Positions 14,927 to 21,859 of a DNA stretch of 64,000 nt are shown here, piece by piece. How positions within the stretch are numbered: the stretch's first letter is position 1; every line of letters starts with the position of its first letter. Source of the stretch: Amycolatopsis japonica (GTDB taxonomy: Bacteria; Actinomycetota; Actinomycetes; Mycobacteriales; Pseudonocardiaceae). Both the position numbers and the translations under genes were made by a program. The DNA is taken from assembly GCF_000732925.1 (NCBI RefSeq), contig NZ_CP008953.1, positions 5,952,001 to 6,016,000 of the forward strand, read 5' to 3'. The notes below the pieces were generated by a model. That model searched no databases, had not been told where the DNA came from, and saw only the letters and a list, made by a program, of their open reading frames with translations.

Positions 14927-15407
14927 GCTCTACCACCATCAGCGTGGTTGTCAGCAGATTGAGCAGCCTGCCGTAGCCGTCCACTATCGACTCGTTGCGC
15001 CAGGCCGGATGCGGACGCACATAGCGCCCGACGAACCACCGCCCCGTCATCGGCCCCTTGCCGACGACGACGTCTCCCTCCGACGGCGTCTCCTCCAGCC
15101 GCCTCAAGGCTTCCCGGAGCTTCTGCGGGTCCGACTGACGGACGGCGAACCGTCCCGTGGAACTGGACGCCTGGCCCATGAGGTAGCCCCATGTGATGGT
15201 CTTCGTCTTGCGGTACAGCTCCCGCTGCTCCTCCGTCATCGGCTTCGGCCGCGTCGATGCACATGCCGCCGCCGTGGCTAGCTCTGCTTCGGTCGGGCCG
15301 TTTGCTTCCTGCACGAAGTAGTTCGTTGCCGTGTACGGCAACGGTTCCAGCCCTTCCCGCTTCCGGCGCAGGTTCTCGAAAATCTGGCTAGCGGCGGATT
15401 CACTCAT
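14916..15407 (-). CDS. Hypothetical protein, 163 aa
   Basis: The ATG at 15407 overlaps the stop of the upstream gene (ATGA). The N-terminal half is helical and basic (IFENLRRKREGLEPL, MTEEQRELYRKTK). The C-terminal half contains a glycine-rich segment (SEGDVVVGKGPMTGRWFVGRYV). I do not recognise a family. The longer frame to 15635 would run through an operator motif and is rejected. Confidence 0.68.
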   Translation of the reverse strand: MSESAASQIFENLRRKREGLEPLPYTATNYFVQEANGPTEAELATAAACASTRPKPMTEEQRELYRKTKTITWGYLMGQASSSTGRFAVRQSDPQKLREALRRLEETPSEGDVVVGKGPMTGRWFVGRYVRPHPAWRNESIVDGYGRLLNLLTTTLMVVERAK

Positions 15408-15601
15408 GCCTTGCTCTCCTCTACGTGGGTCTTGTGGAGGCTCGTCGACTGCCAGACGAGCGCTTCCGCTCGCGTGACGCCGCTGGCGACCAGAGACCAG
15501 CCGCCCTGCTTGGAGCCCGGAACCTGCATCCAGACGTCGTGCCGATCGTTGGCCCCAAGCCATGCCTCTGCCTCCTCGGCATATTCGTCCAATGACACCA
15601 C
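15404..15601 (-). CDS. Hypothetical protein, 65 aa
   Basis: The GTG at 15601 lies 21 bases after an operator motif. The product (YAEEAEAWLGANDRHDVWMQ, then GWSLVASGVTRAEALVWQS) looks like a small soluble alpha/beta fold. It is first in a coupled run leading to the lipoprotein. Function unknown. Confidence 0.68.
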   Translation of the reverse strand: MVSLDEYAEEAEAWLGANDRHDVWMQVPGSKQGGWSLVASGVTRAEALVWQSTSLHKTHVEESKA

Positions 15602-15621
15602 CGTCCTTGCACGCCGGAGAG

Positions 15622-15636
15622 TGTCCGGTGTACAAA
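15622..15636 (-). promoter_or_regulatory. Gene-junction operator motif, copy 5
   Basis: TGTCCGGTGTACAAA on +, next to the stop of the nuclease gene (15638-15640) and 21 bases before the 65-aa gene. Confidence 0.8.
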
Positions 15637-15637
15637 T

Positions 15638-16552
15638 TCAGCCCGCGAAAAAGTCACAGGCGTTCCCCACCGAGCACATCCGGCACTTGTCCGGCTCGGG
15701 AAGGGGCGGGAACTCCTCCGCCTCAATCTTCGCGTCGAGCCAGTGAAACTCCTCGGTCACGCGCTCACGTGTCCACTGCGTCAGGTCGTAGCCGCCGGTC
15801 GGCCCGCCCTTGCGGGCCATCCAGTAGTCCCCGATGTCGGCCTTGATCCCGAACAGCTCGTCGAGGGCGACGTCATAGACGCCGAGCTGGAAATCGTCGC
15901 CCGGCTGATTGCCGGTCTTGACGTCCCGAGGCCGGGGGCGGAGGGGGGAAGCCTCCACCGCAGCCGCATACTCTTCCAAGGCTTTCTTGGACTTGGAAGG
16001 CTTTCCGCTCGGAGTGAGCGGCTTGGGCACCTTGTCTTTGACCAGTGTCACTTGGTCGATGAAGCCTTTCAGCCGGACGCCGTCCAGGTCGATGTCGAAC
16101 TCCAGCTCGATCGCCGGCCTACCGTCCGGGGCGATCCAGATGACCTCCTCGGGCGCCGAGCTGGTGTAGTACTCGACGTACGCGGCCACCTGTTCGAGGC
16201 CGATCTCGTACCGCCGGTTCGTATCCGTCTCGCCGTCATAGGGCCCCGACGAGAACCAGTACGAGAAGTTCGGCGTCTCGGAGGCCATCGCCGAAACCTC
16301 CTCGGCGTACTTGCGCCGATATTCGGCCTGAGCTTCTTCCAGAGCCATCTCTCGGCCGGATAGCTCCCAAACCTCCGCCGCGTAGTGAACGGCCGTCCCC
16401 TGGGGCAACCAGGCTGCCGGACGCTGCCAGGCCCGCTGTTTCCGCTGAAGCCAGTACGAGTAGGGACACTTCACGTACTGGTTGTACTGGGACACCGAGC
16501 GATACCGCGCTCGCCGCCCATCCTTCGTGTTACTTGACGACAGTTCGGTCAA
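15638..16552 (-). CDS. RecB/Cas4-like PD-(D/E)XK exonuclease
   Basis: The 304-aa product shows YVKCPYSYWLQRK near the N-terminus and CRMCSVGNACDFF at the C-terminus, the Cys arrangement of an iron-sulfur cluster in Cas4/AddB-like nucleases. Between them lie an early His (TAVHYAAE), GFIDQVTL (the conserved D) and DVKTGNQP (DxK) of the PD-(D/E)XK core. It probably processes DNA ends in phage recombination. The TTG at 16552 (AGGAGG ribosome site) is favoured; the frame is open to 16576. Confidence 0.88.
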   Translation of the reverse strand: MTELSSSNTKDGRRARYRSVSQYNQYVKCPYSYWLQRKQRAWQRPAAWLPQGTAVHYAAEVWELSGREMALEEAQAEYRRKYAEEVSAMASETPNFSYWFSSGPYDGETDTNRRYEIGLEQVAAYVEYYTSSAPEEVIWIAPDGRPAIELEFDIDLDGVRLKGFIDQVTLVKDKVPKPLTPSGKPSKSKKALEEYAAAVEASPLRPRPRDVKTGNQPGDDFQLGVYDVALDELFGIKADIGDYWMARKGGPTGGYDLTQWTRERVTEEFHWLDAKIEAEEFPPLPEPDKCRMCSVGNACDFFAG

Positions 16553-16877
16553 CCACAACCTCCTCCGTGCCCTCACGGGCGCTTGGGATCGGGAGGGCTG
16601 CGCAGTCGTGCAGTTCGTCCGGACACTCCGTCCACACTCTCCACCTCGTTCGTACGGCTCTCCCGAACATCATCCCTTCGTCGGCCTCTGTGTCCGACGA
16701 AACCTCTGTCGTGCAGTGCTCGTCCAGCACCACAAGAACGGGCGCGTACAGCACATCGTCATCCCGTACAAGGACGCTCCGCTTCACGCTGAGCGTCCAG
16801 CCCTCCTTGCCCTTCAGCAGCGCCGCCGACACCCTCGTGGGGCTGTACGCGACGAGCCCTTCCCTCAACTCGGACAA
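16530..16877 (-). CDS. Hypothetical protein, 115 aa
   Basis: The TTG at 16877 has GGAG 7-10 bases upstream. The sequence is beta-rich (WTLSVKRSVLVRDDDVLYAPVLVVLDE) with a Cys pair late in the chain (WTECPDELHDC). It overlaps the start of the nuclease gene by 23 bases and follows the HTH gene by 15 bases. No family recognised. Confidence 0.65.
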   Translation of the reverse strand: MSELREGLVAYSPTRVSAALLKGKEGWTLSVKRSVLVRDDDVLYAPVLVVLDEHCTTEVSSDTEADEGMMFGRAVRTRWRVWTECPDELHDCAALPIPSAREGTEEVVVDRTVVK

Positions 16878-16892
16878 TCGTGCACTCCGGTT

Positions 16893-17408
16893 TCACTCTT
16901 GCGGCCAAAACTCCTTATCAGGTAGCCGCCAGTCCACGCGCGTTTCATCAGTAACTTCTGTGTATTCGTTCTCGCGGAAAAGTAGATCCCCATCCTTTTC
17001 CTCACGCGGAACGTAGTCCCACCCCCCTGTTTTCGCGCCCTTATGGGGAGGAATTGTGGGGTCGTACACCACGACAAGACCATCATTAGCTAATCGTTGG
17101 TACCACTGCCGCAGGTACCGAAGCTTCTTTTCCGACATGTGCTTGCCGCCCGTGGCGATGTACTCAGCGTGCCACGCCGCCCGCCGAGCCTGCCCCGAAT
17201 CTCGGTGTTCTGGTTGGATCTCCTTCCACGGCATGGACTTGCGGGCTTCCTTCCACGGGTTCACGTACCCGCCGCCCGAATTGTGAAGGTGGTAGCTGGC
17301 GAGAGACTTGGACACACCCAGCGCCTCCGCCGCAGCGGTCAGGCTGAGCCCGTGAACTTCAACCAATTCCTTGACTTGCGAGTGCGTGATCCTGGGCTTC
17401 GGCGGCAT
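16893..17408 (-). CDS. HTH DNA-binding protein, 171 aa
   Basis: The ATG at 17408 follows AGGAG. Residues 5-45 form an HTH (ITHSQVKELVEVHGLSL, AAEALGVSKSLASYHLHN) of the MerR/Hin-like scanning type. The rest is Trp/Tyr- and Lys-rich (YLRQWYQRLANDGLVVVYD) and may be a second DNA-binding or oligomerisation domain. It is the first gene after a strong leftward promoter with an embedded palindrome, so autoregulation or early/late control is plausible. It is a candidate for binding the phage operators. Confidence 0.8.
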   Translation of the reverse strand: MPPKPRITHSQVKELVEVHGLSLTAAAEALGVSKSLASYHLHNSGGGYVNPWKEARKSMPWKEIQPEHRDSGQARRAAWHAEYIATGGKHMSEKKLRYLRQWYQRLANDGLVVVYDPTIPPHKGAKTGGWDYVPREEKDGDLLFRENEYTEVTDETRVDWRLPDKEFWPQE

Positions 17409-17436
17409 TTCTCTACTCCTAAGTAGGGTTACCGAA

Positions 17437-17465
17437 CCTATACACAGTACACTGTCCATCGTCAA
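17437..17465 (-). promoter_or_regulatory. Strong sigma-70-type promoter for the leftward arm
   Basis: On the - strand TTGACG (-35, 17460-17465) and TATAGG (-10, 17437-17442) are separated by exactly 17 bases. It points at the HTH gene that starts at 17408 and is the best promoter match I found in the prophage. Confidence 0.82.
17444..17455. promoter_or_regulatory. Operator-like palindrome inside the promoter
   Basis: ACAGT-AC-ACTGT is a perfect 5+5 inverted repeat lying in the -35/-10 spacer. A bound dimer would block RNA polymerase. The site differs from the dispersed TGTCCG motif. Confidence 0.6.
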
Positions 17466-17933
17466 AGAGGTGTCCGCCACATTCGCGCGGCCATTCCCCC
17501 CTCTTCGTTCTACTGCCCCAGATGACGCCCCTACAACCCCATGCCTTTCCACTGTGGACCCTGCCTGACCAGCCCTCTACCAAGCTGATCGCGACGATAG
17601 GTGAAAGTTGTACGGGTTCGTGGCGTGACCCAGGTCACGGTAACGACACCAGAAGTTGAGCGATTGGTCCGGTTATTCACCGTCAGACCGCTTAGCCAAC
17701 TCGTCAGTAACCTGTCGCCCACCTGCGAAATGATCAAGATCGACCAGTCGGACCAGGGCATCTTGCCTGGAAAACTACCGACAGGTAGGTACTTTTGACT
17801 TCACCCGTATGGCCGCATGTCCTCTGGTCTTATATGTTATCTGCCGTTGACAAAGTACCTGGTCGCCTGTGGTGCGTTCGTACCCGTCGCTCCCGCCGGG
17901 CGGGCGAAATCGCACACGCGTTCGGTCCTGTTT
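17466..17933. other. Intergenic region between two leftward operons
   Basis: There is no convincing protein gene in this stretch of more than 450 bases. A 65-codon frame on + (GTG 17601 to 17798) lacks a good ribosome site and is doubtful. A TTATATG/TGACAAAG region at 17830-17858 could hold a weak leftward promoter (TATAAG on the - strand). AT content is higher than in flanking genes, as expected for a control region. Confidence 0.45.
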
Positions 17934-18206
17934 TCAAAGCTCTACGGCGCGGATCGCGTCCACGACCTCACTCCAGGCGATCCGCTGGAAGTCGTTCGGG
18001 GCCAGCTCCTGGCGGACCTGCCACGCCGCGTACGTGGACTCCTTCAGCCGGCTGGCGGTCTTCAAGAGGAGTTCCACCCAGGACACGAGTACCCTCGGGT
18101 CGATCAGCAGCTCTTTGGCCTGCTCCAGGATCACCCTGTCGTTAGTGATCCAATCCTTCACCATCTCGGTGACGAACTCTTCGCGCTGGGTCTTCGACGC
18201 AGTCAT
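17934..18206 (-). CDS. Hypothetical helical protein, 90 aa
   Basis: The ATG at 18206 lies three bases after the block AAAGAAAGGCTTG, a variant of the start-associated sequence used in this region. The product is mainly helical (REEFVTEMVKDWITNDRVIL, then ELLLKTASRLKESTYAAW). No family recognised. A strong terminator just upstream (18238-18272) isolates it from the genes before it, so it probably has its own promoter or is reached by read-through. Confidence 0.7.
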   Translation of the reverse strand: MTASKTQREEFVTEMVKDWITNDRVILEQAKELLIDPRVLVSWVELLLKTASRLKESTYAAWQVRQELAPNDFQRIAWSEVVDAIRAVEL

Positions 18207-18208
18207 TT

Positions 18209-18220
18209 CAAGCCTTTCTT
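18209..18220 (-). promoter_or_regulatory. Start-associated sequence, variant
   Basis: AAGAAAGGCTTG on - immediately before ATG 18206; it contains the AAAGG ribosome site plus a conserved GGCTTG extension. Confidence 0.55.
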
Positions 18221-18237
18221 TCCCCGTCCCTGGCAAC

Positions 18238-18272
18238 AAAAAACCGGACAGACATGGGGCATGTCTGTCCGG
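18238..18272 (-). terminator. Strong intrinsic terminator
   Basis: On - the 13-bp stem CCGGACAGACATG / CATGTCTGTCCGG with a 3-base loop is followed by TTTTTTG. It ends the leftward transcript of the small-gene block and sits before the 90-aa gene. Confidence 0.92.
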
Positions 18273-18347
18273 CAATTTGCCGCTACGGATATTCGGCTAT
18301 CGGGTCAAGCCTCTTCTTATCGCTGTCGACGACCGTACGGAGTGATA

Positions 18348-18599
18348 TTACTTCCACGTCACGGTTGCGCCGACCTCGTCCGCCATCTCGGATTGCTGAA
18401 CGAGGTTCCCAACGTATGCCTTGACGTCCTTGCGGATCTCCTGCACTCCCTCGGTCCCGTAGGCAAGGGACCACTTGGCCGGGTCCGGGATGTCCACCGT
18501 GACAGGCTCCCGGGCCTCCTCCGGGATCGCGAGATCCTGGACAGTCAGACTCCAGTCATCCGGCGCTTCAGGGTCGAAGGCTCCCCGGTGGTCGACCAT
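18348..18599 (-). CDS. Hypothetical protein, 83 aa (possibly fused by frameshift to the 18690 frame)
   Basis: The frame from ATG 18599 encodes an acidic protein (FDPEAPDDWSLTVQDLAIPEEA, then GVQEIRKDVKAYVGNLVQQSEM). Its ATG follows GGTGGGGG with almost no spacing, which is poor for initiation. The preceding frame (18690) enters the same G-run and soon becomes unnatural. A frame change at this G-run, either programmed or a mutation/sequencing error, would give one protein of about 110 residues. Confidence 0.65.
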   Translation of the reverse strand: MVDHRGAFDPEAPDDWSLTVQDLAIPEEAREPVTVDIPDPAKWSLAYGTEGVQEIRKDVKAYVGNLVQQSEMADEVGATVTWK

Positions 18600-18690
18600 C
18601 CCCCACCGGGTAGTCGAGCGCGCCGGAGCCGGCGAACACGTCCGCAGTGTCCTGCGGGGTGATCTTGGGCATCGTCATGGTTCTGCTCAT
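18568..18690 (-). CDS. Short frame upstream of and overlapping the 83-aa gene, 40 aa
   Basis: The ATG at 18690 follows CTAGGAAGGC. The first 28 residues (MSRTMTMPKITPQDTADVFA, then GSGALDYP) look protein-like. The last dozen (GDGRPPGSLRP) do not, and the next frame continues in a more natural way. I list it separately and note the probable fusion with 18348-18599. Confidence 0.5.
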   Translation of the reverse strand: MSRTMTMPKITPQDTADVFAGSGALDYPVGDGRPPGSLRP

Positions 18691-18752
18691 GCCTTCCTAG
18701 TCGAACGGGGCTGGTCAGAGGTTACTCCGTACTTGGCAGTCCGCCGCGCACC

Positions 18753-19178
18753 TCAGGCGTGCATAGCACGGTCCTCGTGAATCGTCAGGCGAGACCCGCC
18801 GTTCAGGATGTGCTCCTCGGTGTACACCGCTCCCGTGGCGCCCATTGCACGGGCATAGATGGCGGACTTCGATTCCTCTCGCTCCACTCGAACGTGAATC
18901 GACGGGAGTCGCTTCTTCAGGACGGACAGAGCGCGTTCCAGCCACTCCGGCTTTTCGTAGTCGGTGTCCATGCCGTCGATTTCGAGCCATCCGCCCGGAC
19001 CGTGGAGGACGACCTCCGCCAGTTCCCATTCCGGGCTGTCGAGTTGCCGGGTCCACTCCACGTGCAGCGTGGTCGGCACGAAGGCCCGCCCGTCGTTTCC
19101 CTCCACTTCCTCGCCTGTCTCGATGACGGCATCGGACAGGGCCGTGAGAACCGTGATCGTCTCCGGGATGATCTTCAC
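18753..19178 (-). CDS. Hypothetical protein, 141 aa
   Basis: The GTG at 19178 directly follows AAGGAAGGCTTGAC. The protein is alpha/beta (TITVLTALSDAVIETGEEVE, LHVEWTRQLDSPEWELAEVV, SIHVRVEREESKSAIYA) with no membrane segment and no motif known to me. It belongs to the orphan small-gene block. Confidence 0.7.
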   Translation of the reverse strand: MKIIPETITVLTALSDAVIETGEEVEGNDGRAFVPTTLHVEWTRQLDSPEWELAEVVLHGPGGWLEIDGMDTDYEKPEWLERALSVLKKRLPSIHVRVEREESKSAIYARAMGATGAVYTEEHILNGGSRLTIHEDRAMHA

Positions 19179-19180
19179 GT

Positions 19181-19192
19181 CAAGCCTTCCTT
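19181..19192 (-). promoter_or_regulatory. Start-associated sequence
   Basis: AAGGAAGGCTTG on -, just before GTG 19178. Perfect copy of the block. Confidence 0.65.
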
Positions 19193-19469
19193 ATTCGCTG
19201 TCTGCGGCAGGCGTCACGGTCTCGGGCTCCCGTTCGTAGCCCTCGGGGAGCCGTTCCATCGCTTCGATGTAGGTCGGGTGGTCGTCCAGGTCGCAGTCCT
19301 CGTAGTGCGCGTTGAGCCACCCTTGGGCAGCTTCCGTCATCCCGTTCTCGTTGAAGAGCGCCGCGATCGCGTTTGCCTCCGTGCAGGTCAGGTGCTCCCC
19401 GAGACCGTCGTCCGAGCGATCAAATGTCTTCAGGAAGTGCTCAAGTGCGTGGGGCTTTGGAGTGCTCAT
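19191..19469 (-). CDS. Hypothetical protein, 92 aa
   Basis: The product is acidic and helical (HALEHFLKTFDRSDDGLGEH, ANAIAALFNENGMTEAAQGW, IEAMERLPEGYEREPETV). No family recognised. It starts at the base next to the stop of the 78-aa gene, so the two are probably coupled. Confidence 0.7.
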   Translation of the reverse strand: MSTPKPHALEHFLKTFDRSDDGLGEHLTCTEANAIAALFNENGMTEAAQGWLNAHYEDCDLDDHPTYIEAMERLPEGYEREPETVTPAADSE

Positions 19470-19706
19470 TCATACCTCCGCATTCGTGTGGACGAATCCC
19501 AGCAGTGCCAACAGGTCGATCGCTTCGTCGAGTGCGCGCTCTCTCGCATCGGGCAGGTTGTACGAGCGGAAGTCGTCCGCCGAGGCGTAGTCACCGGTCT
19601 TCTCGGACGCCTCGTACAGCTCCCTCATGCGAGCCTCTGCCACGTTGAGTGCGGCCATTGCCGCGCGGTACCGCGCCTCCACCGCGCGGATCTTCTCCTT
19701 GCTCAT
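19470..19706 (-). CDS. Hypothetical helical protein, 78 aa
   Basis: The ATG at 19706 has an AAAGAGGC ribosome site. The sequence is nearly all alpha-helical and charged (IRAVEARYRAAMAALNVAEA, RMRELYEASEKTGDY), probably a coiled coil or helical hairpin. Function unknown. Confidence 0.7.
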   Translation of the reverse strand: MSKEKIRAVEARYRAAMAALNVAEARMRELYEASEKTGDYASADDFRSYNLPDARERALDEAIDLLALLGFVHTNAEV

Positions 19707-19713
19707 GCCTCTT

Positions 19714-19725
19714 TGAAGCCTTCCT
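19714..19725 (-). promoter_or_regulatory. Start-associated sequence, variant
   Basis: AGGAAGGCTTCA on -, upstream of ATG 19706. Confidence 0.5.
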
Positions 19726-20050
19726 ATGCCCCGTGGATCTCCTCGGTGTAGTGCATCTCCCCGCGCTGACTCAGCTCATCGAACGACAGGCCGAGACGGT
19801 CGCAGAGGTGGCGAACGTCCGCGAGGAGGTCACTCACGGCCGTGGCCGCGCTCTCCTCGTGCATCCCCTTGTTGTTGGCGTACTCACTGACTCCGACCCA
19901 TGCGTATCCGGCACGGGCGACGTTGTCGGCCACGGGGTCCCGGTAGTCGACGGAGAGGGACGTGTCGATGTCCAACTCGTGGTACGGAGTGTCGTCGTTC
20001 AGAGCGTCAAGCGTGGGAGCCGGGAAAGTAGTGGGGGCGAACTGGGTCAT
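19724..20050 (-). CDS. Hypothetical protein, 108 aa
   Basis: I use ATG 20050, which follows AAGGAAGGCTTGAGATCC. A TTG at 20059 in the same frame is inside that block. The product has an N-terminal extended region (PTTFPAPTLDALNDDTPYHE) and a helical C-terminal half (AVSDLLADVRHLCDRLGLSF). No family recognised. Confidence 0.7.
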   Translation of the reverse strand: MTQFAPTTFPAPTLDALNDDTPYHELDIDTSLSVDYRDPVADNVARAGYAWVGVSEYANNKGMHEESAATAVSDLLADVRHLCDRLGLSFDELSQRGEMHYTEEIHGA

Positions 20051-20056
20051 GGATCT

Positions 20057-20068
20057 CAAGCCTTCCTT
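20057..20068 (-). promoter_or_regulatory. Start-associated sequence
   Basis: AAGGAAGGCTTG on -, upstream of ATG 20050. Perfect copy of the block. Confidence 0.6.
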
Positions 20069-20093
20069 CCGATTTTCCTTACAGGACTAGGTG

Positions 20094-20579
20094 TCAGGCC
20101 GTGGCTAGCGCGGGCCGCCGACGCGGCGCGGCCTTCCGTCGACGTACTGGCGGTTTCGGCGAGTGCAGGACGACCAGGGCGACGCCAGACAGAAGCATCA
20201 GGAAGTCGATAGCCAAAGGTGCGGCCATCGCGGAGAACGATGCCTCTCCGATCGTCGACATGACGTGGTGGATGTGCGAGTACGAGATGCCGAAGCTGAT
20301 CAGCGCGACCGCGCCCGTCGGCCCGTACCGGAGAGCAGTCCAGCCGTTCCCGCGTGGCCACGGGACGCGGATCATCATCTCCACGGCGCCGAGATTCAGC
20401 AACGGCCAGAGCATGGCGACTGCGACGGCTGGCCCCCAACCGTTCGTGATCACAGTGCTAGCGATGTTGAACCCGAGCGAACCGAGGATGCCCACGAGAA
20501 AGCTCCCCCACACGACCAGGGAGACGGACACGGGGCGCCGCTTGCGCTTACGGGTGGTCTGAGTTTTCGTGTCGGCCAC
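20094..20579 (-). CDS. DUF2637-like membrane protein, 161 aa
   Basis: After a basic N-terminus (TTRKRKRRP), four hydrophobic segments are visible (about residues 18-40, 47-65, 85-102 and 115-137), followed by a basic tail (PPVRRRKAAPRRRPALATA). The pattern and the segment GISYSHIHHVM recall the DUF2637 family found on actinobacterial plasmids and phages, where a role in replication or transfer has been suggested but not proved. The GTG at 20579 follows a perfect start-associated block. Confidence 0.72.
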   Translation of the reverse strand: MADTKTQTTRKRKRRPVSVSLVVWGSFLVGILGSLGFNIASTVITNGWGPAVAVAMLWPLLNLGAVEMMIRVPWPRGNGWTALRYGPTGAVALISFGISYSHIHHVMSTIGEASFSAMAAPLAIDFLMLLSGVALVVLHSPKPPVRRRKAAPRRRPALATA

Positions 20580-20581
20580 GC

Positions 20582-20593
20582 CAAGCCTTCCTT
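20582..20593 (-). promoter_or_regulatory. Start-associated sequence
   Basis: AAGGAAGGCTTG on -, two bases before GTG 20579. It overlaps the stop codon of the gene before it. Confidence 0.65.
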
Positions 20594-20759
20594 AGTCCAC
20601 AGTGGATAGATCAAGCGACGCGCACCGGGGCGCCGTCGGCACTACGTGATACGCGGGGGCATCCGGGGTCGCGTTGGCCCAGCCGAGCGTGCAGAAGACC
20701 AGCGCGACCAGGCAGCATGCTAGAAACGCGGACACGGCGGCATCTCTGCCCATACGCAT
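20592..20759 (-). CDS. Small secreted or membrane-anchored protein, 55 aa
   Basis: The ATG at 20759 (or in-frame ATG 20753) follows AAGAGAGGCTTG. Residues 8-27 form a hydrophobic segment (VSAFLACCLVALVFCTLGWA) followed by NATPDAPAYHVV, compatible with a signal peptide cut after WANA or a membrane anchor. The stop lies in the next start-associated block. Function unknown. Confidence 0.62.
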   Translation of the reverse strand: MRMGRDAAVSAFLACCLVALVFCTLGWANATPDAPAYHVVPTAPRCASLDLSTVD

Positions 20760-20980
20760 CAAGCCTCTCTTTCCACAGTGGTCACAGTTCCGTGGAATTC
20801 ACCCAGCGCGAACCATGTGGGGTGACTCGTGAAGGGATCGTCGACCCTGACCAGGATTCCATTTCCGTCGCCGATCACACGATCCGGCTTCACAACCGTG
20901 CCAGCCCATCGGACCGTCCGGTTGAGACTCCGAATGACTCGAACAACCACTACGCGGTCGCCCTCTTCGTATTCGTCCAT
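20759..20980 (-). CDS. Hypothetical protein, 73 aa
   Basis: The product from ATG 20980 begins MDEYEEGDRVVVVRV and continues with short beta strands (WAGTVVKPDRVIGDGNGIL, then VRVDDPF), suggesting a small SH3- or KOW-like barrel. No firm family. Its stop overlaps the next start. The frame stays open to 21034, overlapping the upstream gene. Confidence 0.65.
   Translation of the reverse strand: MDEYEEGDRVVVVRVIRSLNRTVRWAGTVVKPDRVIGDGNGILVRVDDPFTSHPTWFALGEFHGTVTTVEREA
20760..20771 (-). promoter_or_regulatory. Start-associated sequence, variant
   Basis: AAGAGAGGCTTG on -, ending one base before ATG 20759. Confidence 0.5.
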
Positions 20981-20982
20981 GC

Positions 20983-21198
20983 CTATATCCACCCCTCCCC
21001 GTCCCACGCGCCGTCCGTGATACTGAGAATGCAAGCGCGCTCCGACTTCGGACGCGCGATTGGCCTGTGGCTCTGTGCGCTCGACTTGAAGGCAGCGAAC
21101 CCACCTGACAACGGGTCCGGCCAGTAGTGCCCGATACGTTCCTCATCATGGAAGACGAGAACGGTCCCCGATTCCAGCCGCTCCAGTGAGTGCGTCAT
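20983..21198 (-). CDS. Hypothetical protein, 71 aa
   Basis: Coupled to the upstream gene by ATGA at 21198. The sequence (ERLESGTVLVFHDEERIGHY, then SGGFAAFKSSAQS) is a mixed alpha/beta protein with no recognised motif. It ends two bases before the next start. Confidence 0.66.
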   Translation of the reverse strand: MTHSLERLESGTVLVFHDEERIGHYWPDPLSGGFAAFKSSAQSHRPIARPKSERACILSITDGAWDGEGWI

Positions 21199-21785
21199 GC
21201 CTTTCCCGATTCACGGAGGATGTTCGCGATCAGCTCGGCCAGCGCGAGGCTGCCCGCCTCGCTGGTACGGATAGTCCACTCCACCTCGGAGCCGGAGAGG
21301 ACGCGGACCTCTCCGCCGATCCCCCGTTCCCCGTACTTCCCGCCGCCGAACGTAACTTGGTCCGTAGCGTGGCCCAGCGTGTAGGAACCGGGCAGTGACC
21401 CCAGCAGCGTCTTGACCAGGTTGTCGCGCCCGGCCTCCCACTCCTCATGATCCGCCTTGCGCTTGATAGAGAGTTCCAAGCCTTCCCTATATCCGGGCAG
21501 CAAGCGCCGCGTGATGTCTCCCGCCACCTTCGCGGCGGTCTTCTCCGCGCTTACGGTGATCTCGTGGCGCGGCTCGTTGTAGCGCGAGTGCTTGTGGTCC
21601 AGGGTTCCACGGATCACGAGACGGCCCGGATTCTGATAGGTGGCCCCTCCCGCGACGTGAACCACTTCACCGCCCGGACCGTCTAGATACGCATCCCGGT
21701 CGTTCCCCCATGCGCCCTCACGGGCCGACCACCCCTTACCCAATTCCTTGGCAATTTCCTTCGTTCTGGCGTAAACGTCACCCAT
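21195..21785 (-). CDS. Hypothetical protein, 196 aa
   Basis: The ATG at 21785 follows AAGGGGATAAGGGC. The protein has a repeated pattern of glycine-rich turns and strands (YLDGPGGEVVHVAGGATYQN, GRLVIRGTLDHKHS, EITVSAEKTAAKVAGDITRR). It is one of the larger members of this block. I do not recognise the family. Confidence 0.72.
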   Translation of the reverse strand: MGDVYARTKEIAKELGKGWSAREGAWGNDRDAYLDGPGGEVVHVAGGATYQNPGRLVIRGTLDHKHSRYNEPRHEITVSAEKTAAKVAGDITRRLLPGYREGLELSIKRKADHEEWEAGRDNLVKTLLGSLPGSYTLGHATDQVTFGGGKYGERGIGGEVRVLSGSEVEWTIRTSEAGSLALAELIANILRESGKA

Positions 21786-21801
21786 GCCCTTATCCCCTTC
21801 C

Positions 21802-21859
21802 GATCGGCACTCCAGCAACCCGCAGGGGCGAACCCGTGCGGGAAACCGGAGTTCCGATC
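21802..21859 (-). ncRNA. Structured intergenic RNA element
   Basis: A 12-base outer stem (21802-21813 with 21848-21859, one mismatch) encloses an inner stem CCCGCA/TGCGGG and a GGG-TTCG-CCC hairpin on the transcribed strand. The outer right arm includes part of the upstream stop codon. It has no T-tract, so it is more likely a processing, stability or regulatory structure than a terminator. Confidence 0.5.

Noticed and set aside
15638..16552. CRISPR Cas4 as part of an adaptation module
   Set aside because: No Cas1 or Cas2 and no array in the window; the gene sits among phage recombination genes, so a phage RecB-like nuclease is more likely.
17601..17798. Rightward 65-aa gene in the gap after the early promoter
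   Set aside because: GTG without a good ribosome site, no neighbours in this direction and no recognisable motif; kept only as a note in the intergenic entry.
21477..21488. Seventh start-associated block (CAAGCCTTCCCT)
   Set aside because: It lies inside the 196-aa coding frame without a following start codon, so it is probably chance.
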